This document shows, piece by piece, positions 50,770 through 60,136 of a DNA stretch of 64,000 bases. The DNA lies in the NCBI RefSeq assembly GCF_017487345.1, contig NZ_CP062006.1, positions 936,001 through 1,000,000 of the forward strand. The letters run 5' to 3'. The notes beneath the pieces are model-generated. The model worked only from the letters and a program-made list of their open reading frames with translations, did no database searches and was not told the DNA's origin. How positions within the stretch are numbered: position 1 is the first letter of the stretch; each line of letters opens with the position of its first letter. The translations under genes and the position numbers were made by a program. Source of the DNA: Brevundimonas pondensis. Its GTDB lineage: Bacteria; Pseudomonadota; Alphaproteobacteria; Caulobacterales; Caulobacteraceae.

Positions 50770-51947
50770 ACACCCTGATCAAGACCAGAAAGACCTGGCT
50801 GATGGCCGGCGCCGCCGTTGCGGTCATCGTCATCGGCGGCGCGGCCTTCCTCATGACCCGCGACGGGCCTGCGCCCTCGCCGGCGGTTGAGGCGCCCGCA
50901 GAAGCCGGCCATGAAGGCGAAGCCGCGGGCGAAGCGGAGGAGGGCGTTATCAACCTGACCCCTGCGCAGATCGAAGCTTCAGGCATCACTGTTATGGCGG
51001 TCGGGCGCGGTGGAGGCGGGGAGACCCGCCTTGCCGGCCGTGTTGAACCCATGATCGATGCGCGCGCCGCCGTGGCCGCTTCAGTGGGCGGCCGGGTCGA
51101 GCGGGTTCTGGTGGCGCCGGGCCAGTCGGTACGCGCCGGCCAGGCCCTGGCGGTGCTGGTCAGCGGCGACGCCGCCACCTTCCGCGCCGACGCCGACGCC
51201 GCCGCTGCGGCGGCTGACGCGGCGCGGCGCGCCTATCAGAGGAACGACAGCCTGGCGTCCCAGGGCGTGGTGGCGCGCCAGGAGGTCGAAACCTCGCGCG
51301 CCCAATCGCTCAGCGCCGACGCCGCGGCCCGGGCCGCGCGCGCCCGCGCCTCTGCTGCAGGCGGGCCCAATGCCTCGGGGCGGATCAGCGTCTCCAGCCC
51401 GATCTCGGGCGTGGTGACTTCGGTTCTGGTCGGTCCGGGCGGGTTCGCGCCTCAGGGCGGCGTGGTCGCCGAGGTCACCAACCCGGCGCGTGTGGAACTG
51501 GTGTTCAATGCGCCGCCGGCCCTGGCCGCCCAGGTTCGGGCGGGATCGTCGTTGCGTGTTCAAGGTCCTGCCGGTGAATTCGATGCGATCGTCACGGGCG
51601 TAGCCGCGGGCGGCGCCGGCGAGAGCGGTGCGACGGTCATTCGCGCCCGGCCGGCCGGCGGAGCCTTGCCGCCGGCCGGTTCGCCGGTCAGCGGCGCCCT
51701 GGTGACGGGCGGCGAAGCCGACGGCGTGACCGTTCCTACCGAGGCCGTCCAGACGGTCGATGGCGGTACTGTCGTCTTCGTCCAGGTTGAAGGCGGCTTC
51801 CGCGCCGTTCCGGTCATGGTCGGCCGCCAGGCCGGCGGCCGGACGGAGATCGTGCGGGGCCTGACCGGCGCCGAACGCATCGCCGGGGCCAAGGCCTTCC
51901 TGCTCAAGGCGGAGCTCGCCAAGGGCGAAGCCGAGCACGGCCACTAG
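50766..51947 (+). CDS. czcB: CzcB-like periplasmic adaptor (RND membrane-fusion protein)
   Basis: A 393-residue adaptor starting at GTG 50766, which overlaps the czcC stop. It has an N-terminal anchor helix, a lipoyl/barrel-sandwich part (GRVERVLVAPGQSVRAGQAL), a coiled-coil hairpin (AADAARRAYQRNDSLASQGV) and the beta-barrel section (ISVSSPISGVVTSVLVGPGG). It bridges the pump CzcA and the duct CzcC and may bind metal in the periplasm. Confidence 0.93.
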   Translation: MNTLIKTRKTWLMAGAAVAVIVIGGAAFLMTRDGPAPSPAVEAPAEAGHEGEAAGEAEEGVINLTPAQIEASGITVMAVGRGGGGETRLAGRVEPMIDARAAVAASVGGRVERVLVAPGQSVRAGQALAVLVSGDAATFRADADAAAAAADAARRAYQRNDSLASQGVVARQEVETSRAQSLSADAAARAARARASAAGGPNASGRISVSSPISGVVTSVLVGPGGFAPQGGVVAEVTNPARVELVFNAPPALAAQVRAGSSLRVQGPAGEFDAIVTGVAAGGAGESGATVIRARPAGGALPPAGSPVSGALVTGGEADGVTVPTEAVQTVDGGTVVFVQVEGGFRAVPVMVGRQAGGRTEIVRGLTGAERIAGAKAFLLKAELAKGEAEHGH

Positions 51948-51959
51948 GAGCGACGGAAT

Positions 51960-54900
51960 ATGTTTAAAGCTCTTATCGAAGCGTCCGTCCGTTTTCGCTG
52001 GTTCGTCGTCCTGGCCGTGGCGCTCGTCGCCGCGCTTGGCCTGTTCGAACTGACCAAACTGCCGATCGACGCCGTTCCCGACATCACCAATCGACAGGTC
52101 CAGATCACGACCGTCGCCCCGGCGCTGGCGCCCGAGCAGATCGAACGCCAGGTCACCTATCCGCTTGAGACGGCCATGGCCGGCATTCCGGGACTGCAGA
52201 GCACCCGCTCCCTGTCCCGCAACGGCTTCAGCCAGATCACCGTCGTCTTCACCGACCAGACCGACATCTATTTCGCCCGCCAGCAGGTGGCCGAGCGGAT
52301 GCGGCAGGCGTCGGAGAAGCTGCCCGAAGGCGTCGAGCCCAATCTGTCGGCCATCACGACCGGCCTGGGCGAGGTGCTGATGTGGACGGTCGACTATGTC
52401 CCCTTCAGCCCCAAGACCACGGTCGCCAACGGCAAGCCCGGCTGGCAGGCCGACGGATCCTATCTGACGCCGGAAGGCGAGCGGCTGACCACGCCGCAGC
52501 AGCGCGCCACCTATCTGCGCACGGTTCAGGACTGGATCATCGCCCCGCAGATGCGCACGGCGCCCGGCCTGGCCGGGGTCGACGTCAACGGCGGCTATGT
52601 AAAGGAATATGCCGTCCGGCCTGACGCCGCCGCCCTGACCCGCTACGGCCTGGGCATGAATGATCTGGTGCAGGCGCTGGACCGGGCCAACACCCAGGCG
52701 GGCGCCGGCTATGTCCAGCGGGCAGGCGAGGCCCTGGTGGTCCGCACCGACGCCCTGGCCACGACGGTCGAGGACCTGGCCCAGGCGCCGGTCGTCAATC
52801 GCGGCGGTCTGGTGGTTCGTGTCGCCGATGTGGCGACGGTCGAGATCGGCCAGGCGCCGCGCCTCGGCGGGGCCAGCCGCGACGGGCATGAGGCGGTGCT
52901 GGGCACCGCCCTGATGCTGGCCGGCGAGAACAGCCGAACCGTGGCTCAGGCCGCGGCCGAGCGGCTGGAACAGGTGGCGGCCACCTTGCCGCCCAGCGTG
53001 GTCGCCGCGCCGGTGCTGAACCGCAGCGATCTGGTCAACTCGACCATTTCGACCGTGGCGCGCAACCTGATCGAAGGCGCCCTGTTCGTCATCGTCGTCC
53101 TGTTCCTGCTGCTCGGAAACTTCCGGGCGGCGGCGATCACGGCCCTGATGATCCCGCTGTCTTTCCTGTTCGCCGTCATTGGCATGAACCGGTTCGGCAT
53201 CAGCGGAAACCTGATGAGCCTGGGCGCGCTCGACTTCGGCCTGATGGTCGACGGCGGCGTGGTGGTGATCGAAAACACCCTGCTGATGCTGACCCAGCGG
53301 CGGGGCGAACTGGGGCGGATGCTGACCCGTCACGAACGTCTCGGCGTGGCCATGCAGGCGGCGCGCCAGATGGTCAAACCGGCCGCCTTCGGCCAGCTGA
53401 TCATCCTCCTGGTCTTCACGCCGCTGCTGATGCTGGAAGGGGTGGAGGGCAAGACCTTCGTGCCCATGGGGGCGACGGTCATGCTGGCCCTGGTCGGCGC
53501 CTTCATCTTCTCCTTCACCTTCGTGCCGGCGATGACGGCTCTCCTGGTGAGGGATCCCAAGACCGTCCATCTGGGACCGGACGGCAAGGCCGAGGAGCAT
53601 GAGACCCGCATCCTGCGATTTGCTCGTCGGTGGATCCAGCCGGCCATCGGCGCGGCCGTCGCTCGTCCCAAGGTGGTCCTGATCGCCGCCCTGGCGATGC
53701 TGGGCGTGGGGGCCGTCTCCTTCATGAGCCTGGGCCGGGAGTTCATCCCGACCCTGGACGAGGGCGATATCGCCATGCAGTCGCTGCGCGTGCCTTCCGC
53801 CTCTTTGGAGCAATCCCTGGCCATGCAGATGGCCCTTGAACGCGCCATCAAGGCTCAGCCCGAGGTGGAGACCATGTTCTCCAGGACGGGCACGGCCGAG
53901 GCCGCTGTCGACCCCATGCCCGCCAACATCTCGGACGCGGTCATCATCCTCAAGGATCGCAAGGACTGGCCGAATCCCAAGCTGTCGAAGGAAGACCTGA
54001 TCGCCCGGATTGAAGATGTCGCCAGCCAGCAGATCGGCAACAGCTTCGAGTTCAGCCAGCCGATCGAACTACGCTTCAACGAACTGATCTCGGGCGTCCG
54101 CACCGACCTCGCGGTCATGGTCTATGGCGACGATTTCGACACCTTGCAGAAGACGGCTGATGCGGTGGCCGCCAAGCTGCGGGCCACGCCCGGCGCGGCC
54201 GACGTGCGGGTGGAGCAGGCGTCCGGCCTGCCGACCCTGACCATCAGCGTCGATCGGTTCGCGGCGGCCAACTACGGGCTGTCGGCGGCCGACGTCTCGG
54301 AGGCGGTCTCGGCCGCCGTCGGGGGCGCCGAGGCGGGTCGTATCTTCGAGGGCGACCGTCGCTTCGATGTCGTCGTGCGTCTGCCGGATGACGCGCGAAA
54401 CGATCCGGCGACCCTCGCCGCCCTGCCCATCGTCTCGAGCACGGGGGTGATCGTGCCCCTGTCGTCGGTCGCGCGTATCGAGACGGCTGAAGGACCGAAC
54501 CAGATCAGCCGTGAGAACGGCAGCCGACGCATGGTGGTCCAGGCCAATGTGCGCGGTCGCGATCTCGGCGGCTTCGTGACCGACGCCCAGGCGGCGGTGG
54601 CCGACATCGCCCTTCCGGTCGGCTATCGCCTCGACTGGGGTGGACAGTTCGAGAACCTGAAACGGGCCGAACAGCGCCTGGGTCTGGTGATCCCGATCGT
54701 CTTCATCCTGATCGGCGTCCTGCTGTTCATGGCGCTGGGATCGTTTGCGGAGGCCGGCCTGGTCTTTGCCTGCGTGCCTCTGGCCCTGGTCGGCGGGGCG
54801 CTGGCGCTGTTGCTCAGGGGGATGCCCTTCTCGGTGTCGGCGGCGGTTGGCTTCATCGCCGTGTCGGGCGTTGCGACCCTGAACGGACTGGTGCTGATGC

Positions 54901-55181
54901 AGGCGATCCGGGAGCGGCTGCAGGCCGGACTTGAGCCTGTCGCGGCCGCCATCGAAGGGGCGTCCAGTCGCCTGCGAGCGGTGCTGACCACGGCCCTGGT
55001 GGCCATCGTCGGCTTCATTCCCATGGCGCTGGCGCACGGGGCGGGGGCCGAGGTGCAGAAGCCGCTGGCCACTGTGGTCATCGGCGGTCTGCTGACGGCG
55101 ACAGCCCTGACGCTGCTGGTTCTGCCGACTTTCGCCGCCAAGGCGGTCAAGCATCGGAAATCGGAGGGGATCGAGGATTGA
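51960..55181 (+). CDS. czcA: CzcA-like heavy-metal RND efflux transporter
   Basis: A 1073-residue inner-membrane proton/metal antiporter of the HME family. It starts MFKALIEASVRFRWFVVLAV and has two large periplasmic loops and twelve helices. TM4 carries the HME signature DFGLMVDGGVVVIEN with D and E for proton/metal coupling. It exports Zn, Co, Cd or Ni from periplasm to outside with CzcB and CzcC. The stop overlaps the TTG start of the next gene, extending the operon. Confidence 0.95.
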   Translation: MFKALIEASVRFRWFVVLAVALVAALGLFELTKLPIDAVPDITNRQVQITTVAPALAPEQIERQVTYPLETAMAGIPGLQSTRSLSRNGFSQITVVFTDQTDIYFARQQVAERMRQASEKLPEGVEPNLSAITTGLGEVLMWTVDYVPFSPKTTVANGKPGWQADGSYLTPEGERLTTPQQRATYLRTVQDWIIAPQMRTAPGLAGVDVNGGYVKEYAVRPDAAALTRYGLGMNDLVQALDRANTQAGAGYVQRAGEALVVRTDALATTVEDLAQAPVVNRGGLVVRVADVATVEIGQAPRLGGASRDGHEAVLGTALMLAGENSRTVAQAAAERLEQVAATLPPSVVAAPVLNRSDLVNSTISTVARNLIEGALFVIVVLFLLLGNFRAAAITALMIPLSFLFAVIGMNRFGISGNLMSLGALDFGLMVDGGVVVIENTLLMLTQRRGELGRMLTRHERLGVAMQAARQMVKPAAFGQLIILLVFTPLLMLEGVEGKTFVPMGATVMLALVGAFIFSFTFVPAMTALLVRDPKTVHLGPDGKAEEHETRILRFARRWIQPAIGAAVARPKVVLIAALAMLGVGAVSFMSLGREFIPTLDEGDIAMQSLRVPSASLEQSLAMQMALERAIKAQPEVETMFSRTGTAEAAVDPMPANISDAVIILKDRKDWPNPKLSKEDLIARIEDVASQQIGNSFEFSQPIELRFNELISGVRTDLAVMVYGDDFDTLQKTADAVAAKLRATPGAADVRVEQASGLPTLTISVDRFAAANYGLSAADVSEAVSAAVGGAEAGRIFEGDRRFDVVVRLPDDARNDPATLAALPIVSSTGVIVPLSSVARIETAEGPNQISRENGSRRMVVQANVRGRDLGGFVTDAQAAVADIALPVGYRLDWGGQFENLKRAEQRLGLVIPIVFILIGVLLFMALGSFAEAGLVFACVPLALVGGALALLLRGMPFSVSAAVGFIAVSGVATLNGLVLMQAIRERLQAGLEPVAAAIEGASSRLRAVLTTALVAIVGFIPMALAHGAGAEVQKPLATVVIGGLLTATALTLLVLPTFAAKAVKHRKSEGIED

Positions 55182-55780
55182 TTGCTCGCAATCAGGACGA
55201 CCGTCAGCAGCGTCGTACGCTGCTGACGGTTCTTGGTCTCAACGCCGGCCTGTCGGCAGGGCTCGGAATCGGCGGCTGGGCCGCCGATTCCAGCGCTCTG
55301 TTGGCCAATGCCGTGGACAACGCCTCCGACGCCGCAGTCTATCTGATCAGCTTTCTGGCGATCGGCCGCGCGGAGTCATGGAAGAGGGGGGCGGCGGGCC
55401 TTTCCGGCGTCATGCTTCTCGTCTTCGCAGGCGGCGTTCTCATCGACGCCGGGCGTCGGTTCCTGACCGGAACCGAACCGATGGGTCCCATCATGATCGG
55501 TCTTGCGGTCGTGGCGGCGGTGGTCAACCTCATCTGTCTGCAGATGATCCGTCGCCAGGCCAGCGGCGACGTGAACATGAAGGCGGCCGAGACCTTCAGC
55601 TTCAATGATTTTGCCTCGAACGGGGGCATTCTCATCGCCGGCCTTCTGGTCATGTGGCTCGGACAGGCCTGGCCGGACCTGCTTGTCGGCGTCCTCGTCG
55701 CCGCCATCGCTGCGAAGGGCGGAATCGACATTCTGGGCGAAGCCGGCCGGTCCGGAACGAACGGGGAGCCGCGCGAATGA
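55178..55780 (+). CDS. Short CDF-like cation transporter (membrane domain only), copy 2
   Basis: A 200-residue relative of the protein at 30638-31255, starting at TTG 55178 that overlaps the czcA stop (TTGA). It again has only the CDF membrane part: ADSSALLANAVDNASDAAVY, TFSFNDFASNGGILIAGLLV. The last ~100 residues of ordinary CDF proteins are missing. It is coupled to czcCBA, so metal export from the cytosol to feed the RND pump is likely. Confidence 0.82.
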   Translation: MIARNQDDRQQRRTLLTVLGLNAGLSAGLGIGGWAADSSALLANAVDNASDAAVYLISFLAIGRAESWKRGAAGLSGVMLLVFAGGVLIDAGRRFLTGTEPMGPIMIGLAVVAAVVNLICLQMIRRQASGDVNMKAAETFSFNDFASNGGILIAGLLVMWLGQAWPDLLVGVLVAAIAAKGGIDILGEAGRSGTNGEPRE

Positions 55781-55865
55781 CGCTGCCCAACCCGCCCTGC
55801 GGCTTATCGCTTCCCCCTGGATCGAACGGGCGACAGCGCCCGCTCCAGAAGAGGATTTTGGATCA

Positions 55866-56465
55866 ATGATCGACATTCAATCCGTGCAGCGATGGCGGAA
55901 GCTCTTCATCGCCGCCTGTCTTCTCGCGCTCCTGGCGTGGACGACGCTCGTGACGGCCGTGCCGGCGCTTGAACACCCGGTCGAACACCTCGGCCTCGTC
56001 GCCATCATGGCCTGCATCATCGGCCGCAGCTGGTGCTCTCTCTACATCGGCGGGCGCAAGAAGCAGGAGATCGTCGCCGCCGGACCCTATTCAATCTGTC
56101 GAAATCCCCTCTATGTCTTCAGCTTCATCGGCGCATTCGGCGTAGGGGCCCTGTCCGGCAGCCTCAGCGTCGCCTTCGTGTTCACCCTCATCTGCTGGCT
56201 CGTGTTCCGGATCGTGGTCGCCCGCGAGGAAGGCTATCTGACCGAGGCCTTTGGCGCGCCCTATCAAGCCTATTGCGCGCGGACCCCCCGTTTTCTGCCC
56301 AACCCCGCGCTTTGGCGGGATGAGGCGGAGGTGCTCATCCGTCCGGCCTTTTTTGTTCGGACGGTGCGCGACGGGCTGGTCTTTCTTCTGGCGCTTCCGC
56401 TGTTTGAGGCGCTCGAACGCCTGCAGCATCTCGGCTGGTTCGACGCCATTCTGCAACTGCCGTGA
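55866..56465 (+). CDS. Membrane methyltransferase, ICMT/PEMT-like
   Basis: A 199-residue protein starting at ATG 55866 with five hydrophobic helices. AAGPYSICRNPLYVFSFIGA and REEGYLTEAFGAPYQAYCAR form the SAM-binding motif of the phospholipid/isoprenylcysteine methyltransferase family. Start choice is uncertain because the ribosome site is weak. It follows the short CDF gene in the czc transcript. Function in metal resistance is unknown. Confidence 0.82.
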   Translation: MIDIQSVQRWRKLFIAACLLALLAWTTLVTAVPALEHPVEHLGLVAIMACIIGRSWCSLYIGGRKKQEIVAAGPYSICRNPLYVFSFIGAFGVGALSGSLSVAFVFTLICWLVFRIVVAREEGYLTEAFGAPYQAYCARTPRFLPNPALWRDEAEVLIRPAFFVRTVRDGLVFLLALPLFEALERLQHLGWFDAILQLP

Positions 56466-56480
56466 GACCGGGGAGAAGCG

Positions 56481-56583
56481 AGGTGATCAAACGAAACCGG
56501 ACGGACTTTCACGCAACGGCTTTCGCTAGGGCGAACTGCACGACGGGCAGGGCGAATGGCCATCGATCGCCGCTTGATCACCT
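56481..56583. repeat. Ten-base inverted repeat ahead of the P1B-4 ATPase
   Basis: AGGTGATCAA (56481-56490) recurs as its reverse complement TTGATCACCT at 56574-56583, 28 bases before the ATPase start. The arms are 83 bases apart, a distance that could allow repression by DNA looping. No regulator is assigned. Confidence 0.35.
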
Positions 56584-56610
56584 ATTGTTCTCGACGCCTG
56601 GAGCTCGCCG

Positions 56611-59157
56611 ATGACCAGGACCATAAGACTGACGCTTGCCCGCCTTTTGCCCGACGTGCCAGGGGGCTCTGACGCCTGCGTCGATCGCCTGATCACGTCC
56701 CTGCGCGAAAGGCAGGGCGTGTTCGAGGCTCATCTTGCCGATAGGGACGGTGTCCCTGTCCTCTGCATTCATTACGACCCCGACCTGGTGACCCTGCAGC
56801 AGGTGCGTCAGGCGGCTCTCAAGGCGGGTGTGGAGATCAGCGAGCGCTTCGGGCATGTCAGCGGCTGGTTGACGGGGCTGCGCCATGCACGCCACGCCCG
56901 AACCGTTCAAGACGCTCTTGCGGAGCAGGACGGGATTGTCGAGGCGGCGGTGGATGTGTCCGGCGCCTTCCATCTGGAGTTCGATCGGGGGCTGGCGAGC
57001 TGGTCGGAAATCGATCGCTTCATTCAGTCCCAGGGTCTGCGGGCTACGGATACGCCGTCGGAAACCTCGGCGCCGGCGCATCCCTCCAGGGAGGAAGGCT
57101 CCCATGAGCACGCCCATATGGAGGGCGAGAAGCATGACCATGCCCACGGCGGCTTGCTTGGGCCCAATACGGAGTTGATCTTCGCCCTGGCTTGCGGCGG
57201 TCTGCTGGGGCTGGGTTTCGCCATAGAGAAGCTGGCGGCCGGCGTCCCGGCGTGGATGCCTCTCGGTCTGTTCATCGCCGCCTACGGGTTCGGCGGCTTC
57301 TTCACCGTTCGCGAGGCGTTCGAGAACCTTCGCCGCAAGCGCTTCGAGATCGACACCCTCATGCTTGTCGCCGCCGCAGGCGCGGCGGCGCTCGGCGCCT
57401 GGGCCGAGGGCGCGCTGCTTCTGTTCCTGTTCAGCATCGGTCACGCCCTGGAGCACTACGCCATGGGGCGGGCCAAGCGCGCCATCGAGGCGCTTGCCGA
57501 CCTGGCGCCCCGCACCGCCCGCGTGCGCCGAGGCGATCAGGTCGTCGAACTGCCGGTCGAAGAACTCCAGGTGGGCGACACCGTGGTGGTCCGGCCCAAT
57601 GAACGCTTGCCGGCCGACGGCTTCGTGGTGGTCGGCACGACCAGCATCAACCAGGCGCCGGTGACCGGCGAGAGCATGCCGGTCGACAAGCAGCCGGTCG
57701 CAGACCTGGCTTCTGCACGCGCCCAGACCGCCCAGATCGGATCGGCGTCCATCGTCTTCGCAGGCACCATCAACGGCGCCGGCGCCATCGAGATCGAGAC
57801 GACCCGCAAGTCCAGCGACACCACCCTTGCCAAGGTGGTCCGCATGGTCACCGAGGCGGAAACCCAGAAATCGCCGACCCAACGCTTCACGGACCGTTTC
57901 GAGCGGGTATTCGTGCCCCTGGTGCTCGCCTTCGCTTTTGTCCTGCTGTTCGCCTGGGTTGTGGTCGACGAGCCGTTCCGCGACAGCTTCTATCGGGCCA
58001 TGGCGGTGCTGGTCGCCGCTAGCCCGTGCGCGCTGGCCATCGCCACGCCGAGCGCCGTCTTGTCCGGGGTTGCACGTGCGGCCCGGGCCGGCGTTTTGAT
58101 CAAGGGCGGCGCGCCGCTTGAGAACCTCGGCTCGCTCAACGCCATCGCCTTTGACAAGACCGGCACTCTGACCGAAGGCCGCCCACGCATCACTGACATT
58201 ATTCCCGTGCGCGGAACGCATGAAAGCGATCTCCTGGCCACCGCAGTCGCCGTGGAACGCCTGAGCGACCACCCGTTGGCGGAAGCCATCGCGAGGGACG
58301 GAGGGGAGCGCCTGGGGGAGGCGACGATCGCGGCTGCGTCTGACCTGAAGAGCCTGACCGGAAAAGGCGTAACGGCTCAGCTCGGAGGCGACACGATCTG
58401 GATCGGCAAGCCGGAGATGTTCGGCGCCGACGGCGTCGCGGGGCTGAGCGATGAAGCGGCCATGGTCGTCACGCAACTGCGCCTGCAAGGGCGAACCTTG
58501 ATGGTGGTGCGCCGAGGCGCGCGGGACCTCGGCGTGATCGGCCTCCTCGACACGCCCCGAGCCGCCGCACGGTCGGCGATCACGGCGCTGAGGTCCCTGG
58601 GCGTCCAGCGCATGATCATGATTTCGGGTGATCACCAGAGGGCGGCTCAGGCGATCGCCGGACAGATCGGTCTGACCGAGGCATGGGGCGACCTCATGCC
58701 GGAGGACAAGGTCGACGCCATCAAACGTCTGCGCGCCGAAGCCAAGGTCGCCATGGTCGGCGACGGCGTGAACGACGCCCCCGCCATGGCGACGGCGACT
58801 GTGGGCATCGCCATGGGGGCCGCCGGCTCCGACGTGGCCCTCGAGACCGCCGACGTGGCTCTGATGGCCGACGATCTCTCGCACCTGCCTTTCACGATCG
58901 GGCTCAGTCGGCGAACCCGCAGGATCATTCTCCAGAACCTGGTCGTCAGCCTGGGCGTCGTCGCCTTCCTGGTGCCGGCCACAGTTCTCGGCCTGGGCAT
59001 AGGTCCGGCGGTCGCCTTGCATGAAGGCTCGACATTGCTGGTGGTGATCAACGCCTTGCGTCTTCTCGGCTATCGTGACCCGATATCGGTGTTGAAACGG
59101 GATGAAAACCTCGGGGACGTCGCAGGCTCTCCCGTGCTTCAGGGGAAGTCCTCATGA
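56611..59157 (+). CDS. P1B-4-type metal ATPase (SPC type, Co/Zn/Fe candidate)
   Basis: An 848-residue P-type ATPase. The first ~150 residues are two HMA-like folds without CxxC, then a His-rich linker (HEHAHMEGEKHDHAHGG). TM6 has SPC (S471-P-C473) instead of CPC and the last helix has HEGST (H804), the pair that defines P1B-4 pumps for Co(II), Fe(II) or Zn(II). The phosphorylation site DKTGTLTEG (D515) and GDGVNDAPAM are intact. It closes on the DUF305 gene with an ATGA overlap. The N-terminus resembles the truncated fragment at 25007-25344. Confidence 0.92.
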   Translation: MTRTIRLTLARLLPDVPGGSDACVDRLITSLRERQGVFEAHLADRDGVPVLCIHYDPDLVTLQQVRQAALKAGVEISERFGHVSGWLTGLRHARHARTVQDALAEQDGIVEAAVDVSGAFHLEFDRGLASWSEIDRFIQSQGLRATDTPSETSAPAHPSREEGSHEHAHMEGEKHDHAHGGLLGPNTELIFALACGGLLGLGFAIEKLAAGVPAWMPLGLFIAAYGFGGFFTVREAFENLRRKRFEIDTLMLVAAAGAAALGAWAEGALLLFLFSIGHALEHYAMGRAKRAIEALADLAPRTARVRRGDQVVELPVEELQVGDTVVVRPNERLPADGFVVVGTTSINQAPVTGESMPVDKQPVADLASARAQTAQIGSASIVFAGTINGAGAIEIETTRKSSDTTLAKVVRMVTEAETQKSPTQRFTDRFERVFVPLVLAFAFVLLFAWVVVDEPFRDSFYRAMAVLVAASPCALAIATPSAVLSGVARAARAGVLIKGGAPLENLGSLNAIAFDKTGTLTEGRPRITDIIPVRGTHESDLLATAVAVERLSDHPLAEAIARDGGERLGEATIAAASDLKSLTGKGVTAQLGGDTIWIGKPEMFGADGVAGLSDEAAMVVTQLRLQGRTLMVVRRGARDLGVIGLLDTPRAAARSAITALRSLGVQRMIMISGDHQRAAQAIAGQIGLTEAWGDLMPEDKVDAIKRLRAEAKVAMVGDGVNDAPAMATATVGIAMGAAGSDVALETADVALMADDLSHLPFTIGLSRRTRRIILQNLVVSLGVVAFLVPATVLGLGIGPAVALHEGSTLLVVINALRLLGYRDPISVLKRDENLGDVAGSPVLQGKSS

Positions 59158-59597
59158 AACGGATGAGGTGGGCGTCGGTCGTGGCCCTGTTTCTCGCCCT
59201 TTCGGCCTTTGCATTCGGCCTGTTTTCGCTGCCGTCGCGGACCCAGGTCGACACCCGGCCTGCGGTGGACGGCCGCTCGATCGATAACCATGCGGGCCAT
59301 GCCGACGCGCCCTCCGACAGTGCCTCCACGCGCTCCTATCGCGAGGCGAGCGTCCGGATGTCCCAGAGCCTGGACATCGACTACACCGGCGACGCCGATG
59401 AGGACTTCCTGCGGGGATTGATCGCCCGTCACGAGGGCGCGGCCGCAATGGCGCGCATCGCCCTGGAATACGGCGACGACCCGGAGGTACGCGGGTTCGC
59501 CGAGGAGACGATCCGCAACCAGGAAGCCCAGATCCTGCGGATCAGGCTGCTGCTGGTGCGACGCGAGAGAGGGGCGGCGCCGGCCGCCCGGTCCTGA
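59154..59597 (+). CDS. DUF305 domain exported protein
   Basis: A 147-residue protein with an N-terminal hydrophobic segment (WASVVALFLALSAFAFGLFS). The C-terminal part (DEDFLRGLIARHEGAAAMAR, IRNQEAQILRIR) is a DUF305/ferritin-like four-helix unit with histidine/methionine residues that bind metal in CopM-like proteins. It overlaps the ATPase stop (ATGA), so it probably binds or buffers the exported metal in the periplasm. Confidence 0.85.
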   Translation: MKRMRWASVVALFLALSAFAFGLFSLPSRTQVDTRPAVDGRSIDNHAGHADAPSDSASTRSYREASVRMSQSLDIDYTGDADEDFLRGLIARHEGAAAMARIALEYGDDPEVRGFAEETIRNQEAQILRIRLLLVRRERGAAPAARS

Positions 59598-59601
59598 GGC
59601 C

Positions 59602-60018
59602 ATGGCGAAGAACCGTTTCAAGGGCCGCTAACGCGGCCAGCGCTGGCGCGAGGGGCGTTACGGGAAGCGGAACCGCCGTCCCGGTTTCAAACGCCTCGAG
59701 AAGCCTCGGCCGGTGCTCGAGATCCTGGCGGCTGCGGTCGTCAGCCTCATCACGGCCGCCATCATGTTATGCGTGGCCGTCATCCTGCTCGGCGCCTACA
59801 AGGTTCCGCTGCACCTCGGGTACGGCGCCTTCATGGGCATGGCGGCGATCGGCTGTCTGATCGTGGGGCGGCGAGACCGCGTCGCCCTGATTTCGACGGC
59901 CTGCATTGGCCTGCTCGGGATCGTGGGAACAATTTGCTTCTATGCCGGTCGCGGAGAGATCCAGCTACGGACTCATGAGCATAGTGTCCCGACGGCGGCG
60001 GGAACCGCGAGGCCCTAG
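59602..60018 (+). CDS. Small membrane protein, possibly interrupted
   Basis: From GTG 59713 there is a 101-residue protein with two or three hydrophobic helices (LAAAVVSLITAAIMLCVAVI, STACIGLLGIVGTICFY) and a polar tail. In the same frame an ATG at 59602, five bases after the DUF305 stop, starts MAKNRFKGR and then meets TAA (59629-59631); beyond it the frame reads on in basic residues to 59713. The original start may be 59602, with a stop introduced later, or the short piece may be a leader. Function unknown. Confidence 0.5.
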
Positions 60019-60136
60019 GATTCATGCCGATCGTTCGGCTAGGGTCTTTAACCGACCCACGGAAACGCCAGGCGATCTGTTTCCCGTCGCAGACGGAAGG
60101 CGGCGTTTCCCAGGCGAGTGGAGCGCATGGGTGGAC

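Noticed and set aside
51081..53813. A 910-codon open frame opposite czcB and czcA
   Set aside because: High-GC antisense artefact; czcB and czcA on the plus strand have full family motifs.
55777..55868. A 30-codon frame between the short CDF gene and the methyltransferase
   Set aside because: It overlaps the CDF stop as ATGA but has proline/arginine-rich composition and no recognisable feature, so it was not called.
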